A stretch of 64,000 bases of DNA. Origin: Desulfurivibrio sp044068625. Lineage in GTDB: Bacteria; Desulfobacterota; Desulfobulbia; Desulfobulbales; Desulfurivibrionaceae. The notes under the pieces were generated by a model. The model did no database searches, was not told where the DNA came from, and saw only the letters and a list, made by a program, of their open reading frames with translations. The stretch's first letter is position 1. Every line of letters starts with the position of its first letter. A program made the position numbers and the translations under genes. Below, piece by piece: positions 23,220-32,089 of the stretch. The DNA lies in contig NZ_JBIPKH010000001.1 of assembly GCF_044068625.1 (NCBI RefSeq), forward strand, positions 1 to 64,000, written 5' to 3'.

Positions 23220-25058
23220 ATGAAGACAGTGGAACAGCTTCGCGCCATGTCGATCTGTGTTGTGGATGAAGATCCGGCCAGGGCGGACCTACTATGCGAC
23301 ACCTTGGCCATTGAAGGACGTTTCGGTTCAGTCAGCAGGTTGGATTCAGCCGAGGCCCTGCGGCAACGCGTTCATCCCCCCAACCCTTTCGAATCTCCCC
23401 AACCCCTGGATCTGGTCTTGCTGAGCGAATCCCTGCCCCAGGGAGACTCGCTGGAGACCTGCGCCCTTCTTGATCAATCCGGCATCGCCCCGGTGGTGAT
23501 GATGGACGCCGTTGAACAGTGGCATGACGACCAGGTCGCCCGGGCCTTTGACGCCGGGGCGGTGGACATCCTCTTTCGCCCCTGGTCAAATCCGGAAACT
23601 GTCTCCCGGGTATATCTCGCCTTGCGCCTCCAGCAGGAGCGGCTGGCCCGCCGCCAGCGCGAGGAGCGACTGGAACTGGAACTGGCGGAAAGAAGAATCA
23701 TGGAGGCCCGTCTCCAGTACCGGGCGACCAACGATGAGCTCACCGGCCTGGCCAATCGCGGCCAGCTTGAGCGGGCCCTGGAGCTGGCCCTGATCCGGGC
23801 CAAGAATTTTCAGCGGCCCGGAGCCCTGCTCTATATCGATCTGGACCAATTCAAACTGGTCAATGATACCGAGGGCCACGACTCGGGTGATCGCCTGCTG
23901 GGCCAGATGGCCGCCCTCCTGCGCCGCAAGGTCCAGCCCAGCCACCTGGCCGCCCGGATCGGCTCCGATGAGTTCGCCGTCCTCCTGGAGCAAACTCCCC
24001 GCTCCACGGTATTCAGCCTGGCCGAAGAGCTGCGGGAGCTGTTCCACAGCCACTGCTTCGAGGGGCGACTGGGTCGCTATCATTTAGGGGCAAGCATCGG
24101 CATTGCCCTGCTGGCCCCCAACGAACGGCTGGAAGGCGGGGAGCTGCTGGCCAGGGCCGACCAGGCCTGCCATGTCGCCAAAATCAGGGGCCGAAACCGG
24201 GTGCACTGCTACGACTCCACCGATCCCGAAGTGCTGGGCCTGCAACGGGATGCCAGTTGGATCCCCATTTTGCGGGAGGCCCTTAAGGCGAGTAATTTCA
24301 GCCTGGTATTCCAACCCATCGTCCAGGCCCGGGGCGGCATCTGCCGTCACTATGAGGCCCTGGTCCGGCTGTCGCAGAACGGCAGACTCCATGGCCCGGG
24401 GGAGTTTATCCCGGCGGCGGAACGGGTGGGCCTGATCCACCAGATCGACCTCTGGGTGGTGGAAGCGGCCATCGACCGCCTGGCGGCCCTGCCCCCCACC
24501 GACCAGCCCATCACCCTGAGCATCAATCTCTCGGCCTACGCCTTCCGTAACCCCGACCTGATGCCCCTGCTGGAACGCAAGCTGGAGATGACCGGCCTGG
24601 CCCCCAGCCGCTTGATGTTTGAAGTTACCGAAACATCGGCGGTAACCCAACTGGCCCAAACCCGCAAACTGGTGGAAAGGATGCGGGCCCTGGGCTGCCG
24701 TTTCGCCCTGGATGATTTTGGTTCCGGTTTCTCCACCTTCAGCTACCTGAAACATTTCCCAGTGGATTTGCTGAAAATTGATGGCGGCTTCGTGGTCAAC
24801 ATGCTCAACAATAAAACCGATGAGTTGCTGGTCCGCTCCATGGTGGGGTTGGCCCATAGCCTGGGCAAACCGGTGGCCGCCGAGTTCGTGGAAAATGAAG
24901 CCACGGCCCAGCGTTTGCGCGAGATCGGGGTCGACTACCTGCAGGGCTACCATTTGGGTCGCCCCCAAGCCCGCTTCGAACCGGAGCCGGCGGTCGAGTT
25001 TTCCTCCCCGGAGGCGGCGCCGCTCCCGGTGGCGCCCTTCGCGGCCCTGGCGGCCTGA
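23220..25058 (+). CDS. Degenerate receiver - GGDEF - EAL protein (c-di-GMP turnover)
   Basis: A 612-residue protein. Residues 10-130 fold like a receiver (VVDEDP) but the acceptor aspartate position reads S69 in LLSES, so it is probably not phosphorylated. A coiled linker leads to a GGDEF domain whose active site reads GSDEF at 248-252. The EAL domain is complete: EAL at 379-381, NLSAYAF, EVTETSA, DDFGSGFS at 498-505, and the closing LQGYHLGRPQ. It therefore most likely degrades c-di-GMP, with the GGDEF part regulatory or weakly active. No transmembrane segment is seen. The HDOD gene follows after nine bases. Confidence 0.9.
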   Translation: MKTVEQLRAMSICVVDEDPARADLLCDTLAIEGRFGSVSRLDSAEALRQRVHPPNPFESPQPLDLVLLSESLPQGDSLETCALLDQSGIAPVVMMDAVEQWHDDQVARAFDAGAVDILFRPWSNPETVSRVYLALRLQQERLARRQREERLELELAERRIMEARLQYRATNDELTGLANRGQLERALELALIRAKNFQRPGALLYIDLDQFKLVNDTEGHDSGDRLLGQMAALLRRKVQPSHLAARIGSDEFAVLLEQTPRSTVFSLAEELRELFHSHCFEGRLGRYHLGASIGIALLAPNERLEGGELLARADQACHVAKIRGRNRVHCYDSTDPEVLGLQRDASWIPILREALKASNFSLVFQPIVQARGGICRHYEALVRLSQNGRLHGPGEFIPAAERVGLIHQIDLWVVEAAIDRLAALPPTDQPITLSINLSAYAFRNPDLMPLLERKLEMTGLAPSRLMFEVTETSAVTQLAQTRKLVERMRALGCRFALDDFGSGFSTFSYLKHFPVDLLKIDGGFVVNMLNNKTDELLVRSMVGLAHSLGKPVAAEFVENEATAQRLREIGVDYLQGYHLGRPQARFEPEPAVEFSSPEAAPLPVAPFAALAA

Positions 25059-25067
25059 GACTTAGAG

Positions 25068-25946
25068 ATGCCCAGCTCCCCATGGCCGGCAGATAGCGGA
25101 TCCTTTTCTCACCCCGCCCCCTTCTCCCCCCATGATCTGCTGCGCGGCGACGTAACCCTCTCCTCCCCCCCCACCCTCTACCATGAACTCAACCGGGTGC
25201 TGGAAACTCCCGGCGGTACCGCCAAGGACGCCGCCGCGGTAATTGAACAGGATCCGGCCCTCACCGCCCGCCTGCTGGCCCTGGTGAACAGCTCATTCTT
25301 CGGACTTTGCCGCCGGGTATCCACCGTTGCCCACGCCATCACCATGGTGGGGCTGCGCGAACTGCGCCATCTGGTTCTGGCCACGGTGGTGCTGGAACGG
25401 TTCCGCGGTATTGGCAGCGATCTGGAGGATATGGGCTCATTCTGGCGGCAAAGTCTGGCCTGCGCCCTGCTCTGCCGGCGACTGGAGGATGGGACGGTGG
25501 CCAGGGAAGAGACCGGGCTCCTTTTCACCGTGGGCTTGCTCCACCGGATCGGCGATCTGATTATCTTTCGCCGGGCTCCGGAACTGGCCCGACAGGCCCT
25601 GTTGCGCCACCGCGACTACGGCCTGCCCCTGTGGGAGGCGGAACGGACGGTGCTGGGTTTCGATCACGGTGATGTCGGGGCCAAACTGGCGGAGTTATGG
25701 CAATTTCCGCCGGTGATGGTCGAACTCCTCCGCTTTCAGCAGCGGCCGAAGCTGGCGCCCACCCACCCACGGCTCTGCGCCATTCTCTACCTGGCGGTCA
25801 ACACGGCCCAGGAAGAGATGTTGCCGCCGGCCTCCGCTCCCTGCTGGACCATTGCCGGAACCACCCCGGAAACCCTGGGCGGGCTAAAAACCGAGATCCT
25901 GAACCAGGCCGCCGAGATTGCCAAAATTTACGGCCTGCCTTCCTGA
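25068..25946 (+). CDS. HDOD-domain protein
   Basis: A 292-residue protein dominated by one HDOD domain (about residues 30-230). Typical strings are DAAAVIEQDPALTARLLALVNSSFFG and HAITMVGLRELRHLVLATVVLERF. HDOD is related to HD phosphohydrolases but usually lacks the metal ligands. Such proteins act as non-enzymatic adaptors in signalling and motility. The gene starts nine bases after the GGDEF/EAL gene, so the two form a signalling pair. The real N-terminus is uncertain because the first 25 residues are low-complexity. A terminator hairpin lies 35 bases after the stop. Confidence 0.88.
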   Translation: MPSSPWPADSGSFSHPAPFSPHDLLRGDVTLSSPPTLYHELNRVLETPGGTAKDAAAVIEQDPALTARLLALVNSSFFGLCRRVSTVAHAITMVGLRELRHLVLATVVLERFRGIGSDLEDMGSFWRQSLACALLCRRLEDGTVAREETGLLFTVGLLHRIGDLIIFRRAPELARQALLRHRDYGLPLWEAERTVLGFDHGDVGAKLAELWQFPPVMVELLRFQQRPKLAPTHPRLCAILYLAVNTAQEEMLPPASAPCWTIAGTTPETLGGLKTEILNQAAEIAKIYGLPS

Positions 25947-25980
25947 ACTGGCCTGCCCCCACCTTGCCCCTGAACACAAA

Positions 25981-26014
25981 AAGCCCGCTCCGGCCAAAAT
26001 TCCGGAGCGGGCTT
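25981..26014 (-). terminator. Intrinsic terminator after ppaC
   Basis: A perfect 13-bp stem (AAGCCCGCTCCGG with its complement) around an 8-base loop. On the minus strand it is followed by TTTTTGTG, placing it 47 bases beyond the ppaC stop. It also lies between the convergent HDOD gene and ppaC. Confidence 0.85.
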
Positions 26015-26060
26015 AACACTTCGTGACGGGGCCGACAAGCCCCGCCGAATCGGCCTGAAC

Positions 26061-26984
26061 TTAGGCGCCGAAAGCCTTCTGCAGGGGCGGCACGGTCTGC
26101 TTTTTCCGGCTCATCATCCCATCAACCCACATGGTATTGTTGCTGAGCTTGCCGTTGAAGGCCTTCTCGATGACCCCCGGCTCGTCGGACAGCACCAGCA
26201 GCTCGGAGCCTTCCTTGACCACGTCGGTCAGCATCATGATAATCGAATGCCGGCCCTCGGCCTTGACCGCTTCCAGGCCCTTCACCAGATCGGCCCGCAT
26301 GGGAGCGACCTGATCCAGGGTGGCCAGCTCCAGCTGACAGATACCAACCTTCTTGCCACCCATGTCGAAGTCCTTGTAGTCACGGAAGATCAGGTCCTTG
26401 ATCGGCACCCCGTCCACGGCGGACTTGGCCTTGAGCATCTCCATGAAGAGACCGTCGGTGTCGGAAACCCCGGCGATTCCGGTCAGGGCCTTAACGGCGG
26501 CCTTGTCCTCGTCGGTGCAGGTGGGGGACTTGAAGTTGACGGTGTCGCTCAAAATGGCGCAGAGCATGGCGCCGGCGATGTTCTTGGGCAGCTCGACGTT
26601 GTTGTTCTTGTACATCTCATGGAGCACGGTGCAGGTGCAACCAACCGGCTTGGCATAGAAGAAGATGGGGCCGCCGGTGGTGATGTCACCGATCTTGTGG
26701 TGATCAACAATGGCCACCACGTTGGCGTCCTTGATGTTGGCCGGAGCCTGGGCGATGTCACTGAAATCCACCAGGGCAACATCCTTGCCGCCGGCATCGG
26801 TGAACTCGGCCGGCTGGGGCAGACCGAATTTATCCAGCACCAGCTTGCTCTCGGGATTGAGCTCCGCGGACTGCACCACCGGTACCGCGTCGGTACCGGT
26901 GGCCTTCAGGTAATGGGCAAACGCAATGGCGCCGGCTACGGAATCGGTATCGGGGCTGGAATGACCTACGACATACACTGACAT
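26061..26984 (-). CDS. ppaC: Manganese-dependent inorganic pyrophosphatase (family II)
   Basis: A 307-residue DHH-family pyrophosphatase that hydrolyses PPi to phosphate in the cytosol. Metal and substrate motifs are GHSSPDTDS at residues 7-15, VDFSD near 72, VDHH at 93-96, SDTVNFKSPT near 145 and the C-terminal DHHA2 signature SRKKQ. There is no CBS insert, so this is the short form. The ATG at 26984 follows AAGGAGGAAGTAACC, which rules out the longer frame beginning at 27032. Family II enzymes are common in anaerobic Desulfobacterota. The gene is monocistronic, ends in a strong terminator and is divergent from the cold-shock gene. Confidence 0.96.
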   Translation of the reverse strand: MSVYVVGHSSPDTDSVAGAIAFAHYLKATGTDAVPVVQSAELNPESKLVLDKFGLPQPAEFTDAGGKDVALVDFSDIAQAPANIKDANVVAIVDHHKIGDITTGGPIFFYAKPVGCTCTVLHEMYKNNNVELPKNIAGAMLCAILSDTVNFKSPTCTDEDKAAVKALTGIAGVSDTDGLFMEMLKAKSAVDGVPIKDLIFRDYKDFDMGGKKVGICQLELATLDQVAPMRADLVKGLEAVKAEGRHSIIMMLTDVVKEGSELLVLSDEPGVIEKAFNGKLSNNTMWVDGMMSRKKQTVPPLQKAFGA

Positions 26985-27158
26985 GGTTACTTCCTCCTTG
27001 GGCTTGGGTGAAATATGGTTAACAGACAGCAACAGTGCAGCAAAATTGCCGCAGAATAGTGGGATTGCCGGGCCCAGTCAAGGGAAAATATCAGCCGGGC
27101 ACCACCACGGACCGGCAAAAATAAAACTCGGTTTTCAGCTTTTTATTCTCTTTTCCCC

Positions 27159-27187
27159 TTGCCATCAACAGGTGGTCATGATATAAG
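27159..27187 (+). promoter_or_regulatory. Sigma-70-type promoter of the cold-shock gene
   Basis: TTGCCA at 27159-27164 and TATAAG at 27182-27187, separated by 17 bases. A start near 27194 would give a leader of about 195 bases, the long leader length typical of cspA-type genes. Confidence 0.7.
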
Positions 27188-27255
27188 TTGAGAGTGTTTT
27201 TATAACGCCGTAGGAGTGCAGATATTATTTGTGATTGAACAGATTACGAATAAAG

Positions 27256-27289
27256 CAAGCCGCACGGGTCTTTTCTGTGCGGTTTTTTT
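27256..27289 (+). terminator. Terminator-like hairpin inside the cold-shock leader (possible attenuator)
   Basis: A stem of CCGCAC/GTGCGG, extendable by A-T and G-T pairs to about nine pairs, with an 11-base pyrimidine-rich loop, followed directly by seven T. It has all the features of an intrinsic terminator and lies between the promoter and the coding start, 100 bases before the ATG. Either it ends a short upstream transcript, or it attenuates the cold-shock gene. Confidence 0.7.
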
Positions 27290-27388
27290 GTATCAGCGTT
27301 CATACGGCAAGCCGGGTTCTCCAATGGAGCTCGGTGAACTTATCAAGTGGTCCCGGATGGGGCCGCGTCCAGCAAGGAGTAGCAGATC

Positions 27389-27589
27389 ATGGCAGAAGGT
27401 ACAGTAAAGTGGTTCAACGACGCAAAGGGTTATGGCTTCATCGCTCAGGATGGCGGCAGTGATGTGTTTGTGCATCATTCCGCGATTGAGGGCCAGGGTT
27501 TCAAGTCCCTGCAAGAGGGAGCACGGGTCGAGTTCGAAATCGTGGACGGACCCAAGGGCCCGGCGGCCGGCAACGTTCGTCAGCTCTAA
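27389..27589 (+). CDS. Cold-shock domain protein (CspA family)
   Basis: A 66-residue single-domain RNA/DNA-binding protein. RNP1 KGYGFI is at residues 13-18 and RNP2 DVFVHH at 25-30; the opening GTVKWFN and the closing GPAAGNVR are canonical. It acts as an RNA chaperone in the cytosol. A good promoter 200 bases upstream, a long leader and an internal terminator-like hairpin indicate post-initiation control. A strong terminator follows the stop. The ribosome site is AAGGAG at 27375-27380, eight bases before the ATG. Confidence 0.97.
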   Translation: MAEGTVKWFNDAKGYGFIAQDGGSDVFVHHSAIEGQGFKSLQEGARVEFEIVDGPKGPAAGNVRQL

Positions 27590-27609
27590 AAGACAACTTT
27601 GAATCACCC

Positions 27610-27646
27610 AAAGCCCCGCGCCGTCATGGCGCGGGGCTTTTTTTTT
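27610..27646 (+). terminator. Intrinsic terminator of the cold-shock gene
   Basis: A 13-bp perfect stem (AAAGCCCCGCGCC with its complement), a five-base loop and a run of nine T. It lies 20 bases after the stop codon. Confidence 0.95.
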
Positions 27647-27726
27647 GCTTGTATAATCCCCAACCGTGCTATATTTTTGGCTGTTAACCAACTTTAGAAT
27701 CTTCTTACCGGAGGAGGTTTCGCAAG

Positions 27727-29010
27727 ATGACCATCAATCAGAGGGACTTCGCCCAAGCCCTGGCGGTGGGTCGCCCCCCCAATATCAGCAAACTCTTTCC
27801 CCACTCCCAAGCCCTGATCGTCAGCGGCAAGGTTATCGACCGGGCCATGCTGCTCAAAGGTCGCTGCATGACCATTGCCGCCAACGCCCGCAACAGCTTC
27901 ATCATTCGCGGGGCCCTCCTGGCCGCCCAGCGGGCCGACGCGGCCCTGATCATTGAGATCGCCCGGTCCGAAGGGGGGGCCAAGGCCTACTGTCCGATCA
28001 ATTACTGGAACATGGCCACCATGGTGGACGCGGCCATGAACGAACTGGGGATTACCGTGCCGGTGGCGATCCACGCCGACCATTACGGACTCAAAAAGGA
28101 GAGCGATCTCGATTTCGCCAAGATAGAGATCCCCACCCTGTTTGAGGCTGGAATTACCTCGATTGCCATCGACGCCTCCCACCTGCCGGACGAGAAAAAT
28201 CTGCTGACCAACCTCTCGCTAAGTCAACTGATTCCGACCTGGGCCGGTTATGAGACCGAAGTCGGCGAAATCAAGGGGACCAGCGGCCTATCCACCCCCG
28301 ACGAGGCTCTCTTTCTGATCCAGGGCCTCAACGCCCACGGCGTTTTCCCCGACTGGATCGCCCTGAACAATGGAACCACCCATGGAATAGAGGCCAGCGA
28401 CGCCGGGATCGACGTGGAGTTGACCCGCGTCATCCATGACCAGCTCTCCCCCTACCGGATATCGGGGGCCCAGCACGGCACCTCCGGCAACAGTTCCGAA
28501 CGGCTGCGAGCCATCGCCGAACAGACCCGCACCACCAAGGCCAACGTGGCCACCGCCCTGCAGATGGTTTCCTGGGGGGTGGAGGTCAACGACTACGGCA
28601 ATGCCAGACTTGACGAGAATGGACGCTTTATCAAGCTGAAAGGCCAGGGGGTCAGCGAGGCGCTGTGGAATGAGATGGTGGCTTATGCCACCGAAAAAGG
28701 CTGGAAGGCGGGCAACTACAAAAACCTGAACCTGCCCTTTGAAAACCGGCTGCTGGGCCAGCCCCGGGCCATCCGGGAACGGATGATCAAGCGGGTGGAG
28801 GATTTTGTTTACCGGCTGCTGACCGAAGTTTTCAACGCCGAGGGTACCGCCACCCTGGCGGTGGAGGCCATTTTAAATCAGGGGAGTTACAACTTGGGGC
28901 CCAAGGCGGAACGGCTGGAAGATCCGGCCCAGTGGAGCGGGGAGAAGATTGCCGCCCGGGCCGCCAACCTGGACAGCGACAAGGGGCCGGCGGGAGACTA
29001 CGACGACTGA
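27727..29010 (+). CDS. Class II fructose-bisphosphate aldolase
   Basis: A 427-residue class II, metal-dependent aldolase of the long type found in several anaerobes. Motifs include AIHADHYGL (zinc histidine and catalytic aspartate) near 117-125, GEIKGTSGLS near 180, ALNNGTTHG near 217 and GAQHGTSGN near 247. It interconverts fructose 1,6-bisphosphate with the two triose phosphates in glycolysis and gluconeogenesis. A GGAGGAGG ribosome site precedes the ATG. It is monocistronic between the cold-shock terminator and the convergent tatA. A sister aldolase activity on another sugar phosphate is possible but less likely. Confidence 0.88.
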   Translation: MTINQRDFAQALAVGRPPNISKLFPHSQALIVSGKVIDRAMLLKGRCMTIAANARNSFIIRGALLAAQRADAALIIEIARSEGGAKAYCPINYWNMATMVDAAMNELGITVPVAIHADHYGLKKESDLDFAKIEIPTLFEAGITSIAIDASHLPDEKNLLTNLSLSQLIPTWAGYETEVGEIKGTSGLSTPDEALFLIQGLNAHGVFPDWIALNNGTTHGIEASDAGIDVELTRVIHDQLSPYRISGAQHGTSGNSSERLRAIAEQTRTTKANVATALQMVSWGVEVNDYGNARLDENGRFIKLKGQGVSEALWNEMVAYATEKGWKAGNYKNLNLPFENRLLGQPRAIRERMIKRVEDFVYRLLTEVFNAEGTATLAVEAILNQGSYNLGPKAERLEDPAQWSGEKIAARAANLDSDKGPAGDYDD

Positions 29011-29057
29011 AAGTAACCGGGAGGGCCGACTTTCCGCGGCTCTCCTGAAGACAACCC

Positions 29058-29294
29058 CTATTTCTTTTCAGTCTTACCCAGATCCTTGACCTTGTCGACC
29101 TCCTCCTTGAGTTCCTCTTTCAGCGACTTGACATCGCTGATTCCGCTCTCCTGCTCCACCTCACGGACCCCTTTCTTAAAGGAGCTGATGGCCTTACCCA
29201 GCCCCGAACCGATCTCCGGCAGCTTCTTGCCGCCGAAAACCAGAAAAGCGATGACCAGGATCACGATCAACTCGGGCATTCCCAAACCAAACAT
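29058..29294 (-). CDS. tatA: Twin-arginine translocase subunit TatA/TatE
   Basis: A 78-residue protein with the TatA plan: one N-terminal membrane helix (about residues 7-20), the FGGKKLPE hinge at 20-27, an amphipathic helix (GSGLGKAISSFKKGV) and a charged Lys/Glu tail. TatA oligomers form the pore that exports folded proteins carrying RR signals. It stands alone, divergent from znuA; tatC lies 13 kb away at 42137. A Tat substrate candidate is the M48 lipoprotein at 43888-45261. Confidence 0.95.
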   Translation of the reverse strand: MFGLGMPELIVILVIAFLVFGGKKLPEIGSGLGKAISSFKKGVREVEQESGISDVKSLKEELKEEVDKVKDLGKTEKK

Positions 29295-29522
29295 GGCATT
29301 TCTCCTTAACTTGTAGCTCCATGGACCGGCCCGAACCTACCTGCGGCCCCCAGCCGGAAACAGTTCCCACCTTTTTACCTTATATCGTGCCGAAATAAAA
29401 CCTTCTTTCGCAACCCCAGCCAAACACCGGCAAACCATCCTGCTTTTCCCTTGCCTGACCGGGCCACCATGGTTAGAATCTCGAAGCTCAACTCAACCAG
29501 CGAAAAAGGATAAGGAATCAAG

Positions 29523-30473
29523 ATGATTAAAGCCACCATTGGCACCAGAATTGCCATCTTGCTGCTGCTTTGCGCCACCCTCTGGGTTGGCGCCCCCCCG
29601 CGGCAGGCAGCCGCCGATCAATTGGCGGTCCAGGAGGTTACGGTGGGGATCCCCCCCCTGGCCTACCTGGTGAAACGGATCGGCGGGGATTTGGTCAAGG
29701 TAACCACTCTGATCCCGGCGGGCCAGGACCCCCACAGCTTTGAGCCCAGCCCCGGCCAGGTGGCCGGGCTGAGTCGCTCCACCCTCTACTTTTCTCTGGA
29801 TATGCCTTTTGAACGAACCCTGCTGGCCAGAATCGCCACCGACAGCAGGCCAAGGGTGATTGAGGCCGGTCGGGGGATCGTCAAACTGCCCATGCCCGAG
29901 CACCATCACGACCACGACCATGTGGAGGACCCGTCCCACGGACAGGGCGAACTCGACCCCCATATCTGGCTGGACCCCCAGCAACTGCTGGTCATCGCCC
30001 AACGGATCACCGACGCTCTCGGCGAGCAGGATCCCGCCCGGGCCTCCTATTATCTGGCCAACCAGCGGCAGCTGCAACATGAGATCGAGGCCCTGCACGC
30101 CCGGCTCGGCCAACTGCTGGCCCCCCTGGCCGGACGGACCTTCTACGTTTACCACCCCGCCTTCGGCTACTTCGCCAACGCCTACGACCTGCGACAGCGG
30201 GCGGTGGAGATCGGCGGCAAAACCCCCGCCCCCCGGCAGTTGATCAACCTGATCGACCAAGCCCACCAGGACGGCGTGCGGGTGATCTTCGTCCAGCCCC
30301 AGTTTGACCGCAAGAGTGCCGCCGCCGTGGCCCGGGCCATCAACGGGGTGGTGGTGCCTCTGGACCCCTTGACCGAAGATGTTCTCGCCAACCTGGCCGA
30401 AATGGCTGCCCGGATCCACCAGGCCCTGGGTGGCCTGACGGAGCAACAGGACCTCGGCGATCAACGACCATGA
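29523..30473 (+). CDS. znuA: Zinc ABC transporter, periplasmic binding protein ZnuA
   Basis: A 316-residue cluster A-I metal-binding lipoprotein or secreted protein. A signal peptide covers about residues 1-32. Metal ligands are seen in GQDPHSFEPSPG (near 70), the His-rich loop HHHDHDHVED near 136-145 and DPHIWLDP near 153. A long His-rich loop favours zinc over manganese. A good site AAGGATAAGG precedes the ATG. The stop overlaps the znuC start by four bases. No Zur box could be recognised in the 228-base gap to tatA. Confidence 0.93.
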   Translation: MIKATIGTRIAILLLLCATLWVGAPPRQAAADQLAVQEVTVGIPPLAYLVKRIGGDLVKVTTLIPAGQDPHSFEPSPGQVAGLSRSTLYFSLDMPFERTLLARIATDSRPRVIEAGRGIVKLPMPEHHHDHDHVEDPSHGQGELDPHIWLDPQQLLVIAQRITDALGEQDPARASYYLANQRQLQHEIEALHARLGQLLAPLAGRTFYVYHPAFGYFANAYDLRQRAVEIGGKTPAPRQLINLIDQAHQDGVRVIFVQPQFDRKSAAAVARAINGVVVPLDPLTEDVLANLAEMAARIHQALGGLTEQQDLGDQRP

Positions 30474-31237
30474 GCGCCGCCAACCAGCCAGCCGTCCTGA
30501 TTCGCGACCTCCACTTCGCCTATGACCGGGTGCCGATCCTGGAGGCGGTCAATCTCCGAATCGATGAGCTGGATTCCCTCTGCATTGTCGGACCCAACGG
30601 CGGCGGCAAGACCACCTTACTAAAGCTGATCCTGGGCCTGCTGGAACCGGATCGGGGTCAGGTGCTGGTGCGGGGACGGCAGCCGGCGGCGATGCGCCTG
30701 CACCTGGGCTACGTCCCCCAGTACTCCCACTACGACCCCCTCTTTCCGGTGACGGTCCTGGACGTGATCCTGATGGGCCGCCTGGGCCGCCGCTGGGGGG
30801 GCTTCTACCGGGCCGCCGACCGCCGGGTGGCCCGGGAATCCCTGGCGCTGGTGGGGCTAAACCACTTGGAAAATCGACTTTTTTCGGCAATATCCGGCGG
30901 TCAGCGCCAACGGGTGCTGATCGCCCGGGCCCTGGCCTGCGAGGCCGAGATCCTGCTGCTGGACGAACCCACCGCCAATATCGACATGGAAACGGAGAAT
31001 CAACTCTTCAACCTGTTGCGGGAGTTGAACCGGACCCGCACCATCGTGGTGGTTACCCATGACGTGGGTTTTGCCTCCAGCTTCTTCCAACGGATCGCCT
31101 GCGTCAACCGGCGGGTGGCCACCCACCCGGTGGCCGAACTGGATGGCCGAATGATCCATGAGCTCTACGGCGGCGACGTGGCCCTGATCCGCCACGATCA
31201 CCACTGCGGGAAAGAGGGGGGGGATTGCGGTGTTTGA
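30470..31237 (+). CDS. znuC: Zinc ABC transporter, ATPase ZnuC
   Basis: A 255-residue ABC ATPase. Walker A GPNGGGKTT is near residues 43-51, the signature is ISGGQRQR near 141-148, Walker B is LLLDEPTANID and the switch histidine lies in VVTHDVG. A short His-containing tail (RHDHHCGKEGG) may bind metal. It energises zinc uptake with ZnuA and ZnuB at the inner membrane. It overlaps znuA by four bases and znuB by eight, so the three genes are translationally coupled. Confidence 0.95.
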   Translation: MSAANQPAVLIRDLHFAYDRVPILEAVNLRIDELDSLCIVGPNGGGKTTLLKLILGLLEPDRGQVLVRGRQPAAMRLHLGYVPQYSHYDPLFPVTVLDVILMGRLGRRWGGFYRAADRRVARESLALVGLNHLENRLFSAISGGQRQRVLIARALACEAEILLLDEPTANIDMETENQLFNLLRELNRTRTIVVVTHDVGFASSFFQRIACVNRRVATHPVAELDGRMIHELYGGDVALIRHDHHCGKEGGDCGV

Positions 31238-32072
31238 GTTTATCGAGGCCCTGCGCCACCCCGACATCACCTTCTTCCGCTACGCCTTCCTGGTGGGCGC
31301 CCTGGCCTCGATCTCCTTCGGGGTGGTGGGAACCTATGTGGTGGCCCGCCGGATCAGCTACCTGGCCGGGGCCATCGCCCACTGCGTGCTGGGGGGGATC
31401 GGGGCCGGGCTCTACCTGCGGCATAAGGTGGGAATCGCCTGGTTCGATCCGATCTACGGCGCGATCATCGCGGCCCTGCTGGCCGCCCTGATCATCGGCC
31501 TGGTCAGTCTCCACGCCAAACAGCGGGAGGACACGGTGATCGGCGCCCTCTGGGCCACCGGCATGGCCATCGGCCTGCTCTTCATCGCCAAAACACCCGG
31601 TTATGTTGAGCCGATGAGCTATCTTTTCGGCAACATCCTGCTAATCTCCCAAACCGATCTCTGGCTGGTGATCGGGCTGGATCTGGTGGTGGTGGGGATT
31701 GTCCTGCTCTGCTACAACCAGCTGCTGGCGGTGAGTTTCGATCAGGAGTTCGCCCGGCTGCGGGGCTTGAACAGCGAGCTCTACACCCTGCTGCTGCTGC
31801 TGCTCACCGCCCTGACCGTGGTCCTGCTGGTGCGGGTGGTGGGAATCGTGATGGTGATCGCCCTCCTGACCCTGCCGGCGGCGGTGGCCGGCACCTTCGC
31901 CCGCACTCTCTGGCAGATGATGCTGGGGGCAACCCTCTGCTGTCTGCTCTTCGTCACCCTGGGTCTGGCCCTGAGCTTCAACCACGATCTTCCCAGCGGC
32001 CCGGTCATCATCCTGGTGGCCGCCCTCTCCTATCTGCTGGCCCTGGCCGGCAAAAAAATCGCCACCCGCTGA
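31230..32072 (+). CDS. znuB: Zinc ABC transporter, permease ZnuB
   Basis: A 280-residue ABC-3 family permease with about eight hydrophobic helices (e.g. VGALASISFGVVGTYVVA, LLLLLLTALTVVLLVRVVG). The EAA-like loop ARLRGLNSE near residue 172 contacts ZnuC. I take the GTG at 31230 as start because it gives the complete first helix; it overlaps znuC by eight bases. It is the last gene of the znuACB operon and is convergent with the deaminase gene 17 bases away. Confidence 0.93.
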   Translation: MFEFIEALRHPDITFFRYAFLVGALASISFGVVGTYVVARRISYLAGAIAHCVLGGIGAGLYLRHKVGIAWFDPIYGAIIAALLAALIIGLVSLHAKQREDTVIGALWATGMAIGLLFIAKTPGYVEPMSYLFGNILLISQTDLWLVIGLDLVVVGIVLLCYNQLLAVSFDQEFARLRGLNSELYTLLLLLLTALTVVLLVRVVGIVMVIALLTLPAAVAGTFARTLWQMMLGATLCCLLFVTLGLALSFNHDLPSGPVIILVAALSYLLALAGKKIATR

Positions 32073-32089
32073 CCGGCTCCGCCACCGAC

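Noticed and set aside
29295..29522. Zur operator upstream of znuA
   Set aside because: No recognisable Zur-type inverted repeat in the divergent gap; regulation of the zinc operon cannot be shown from this sequence.
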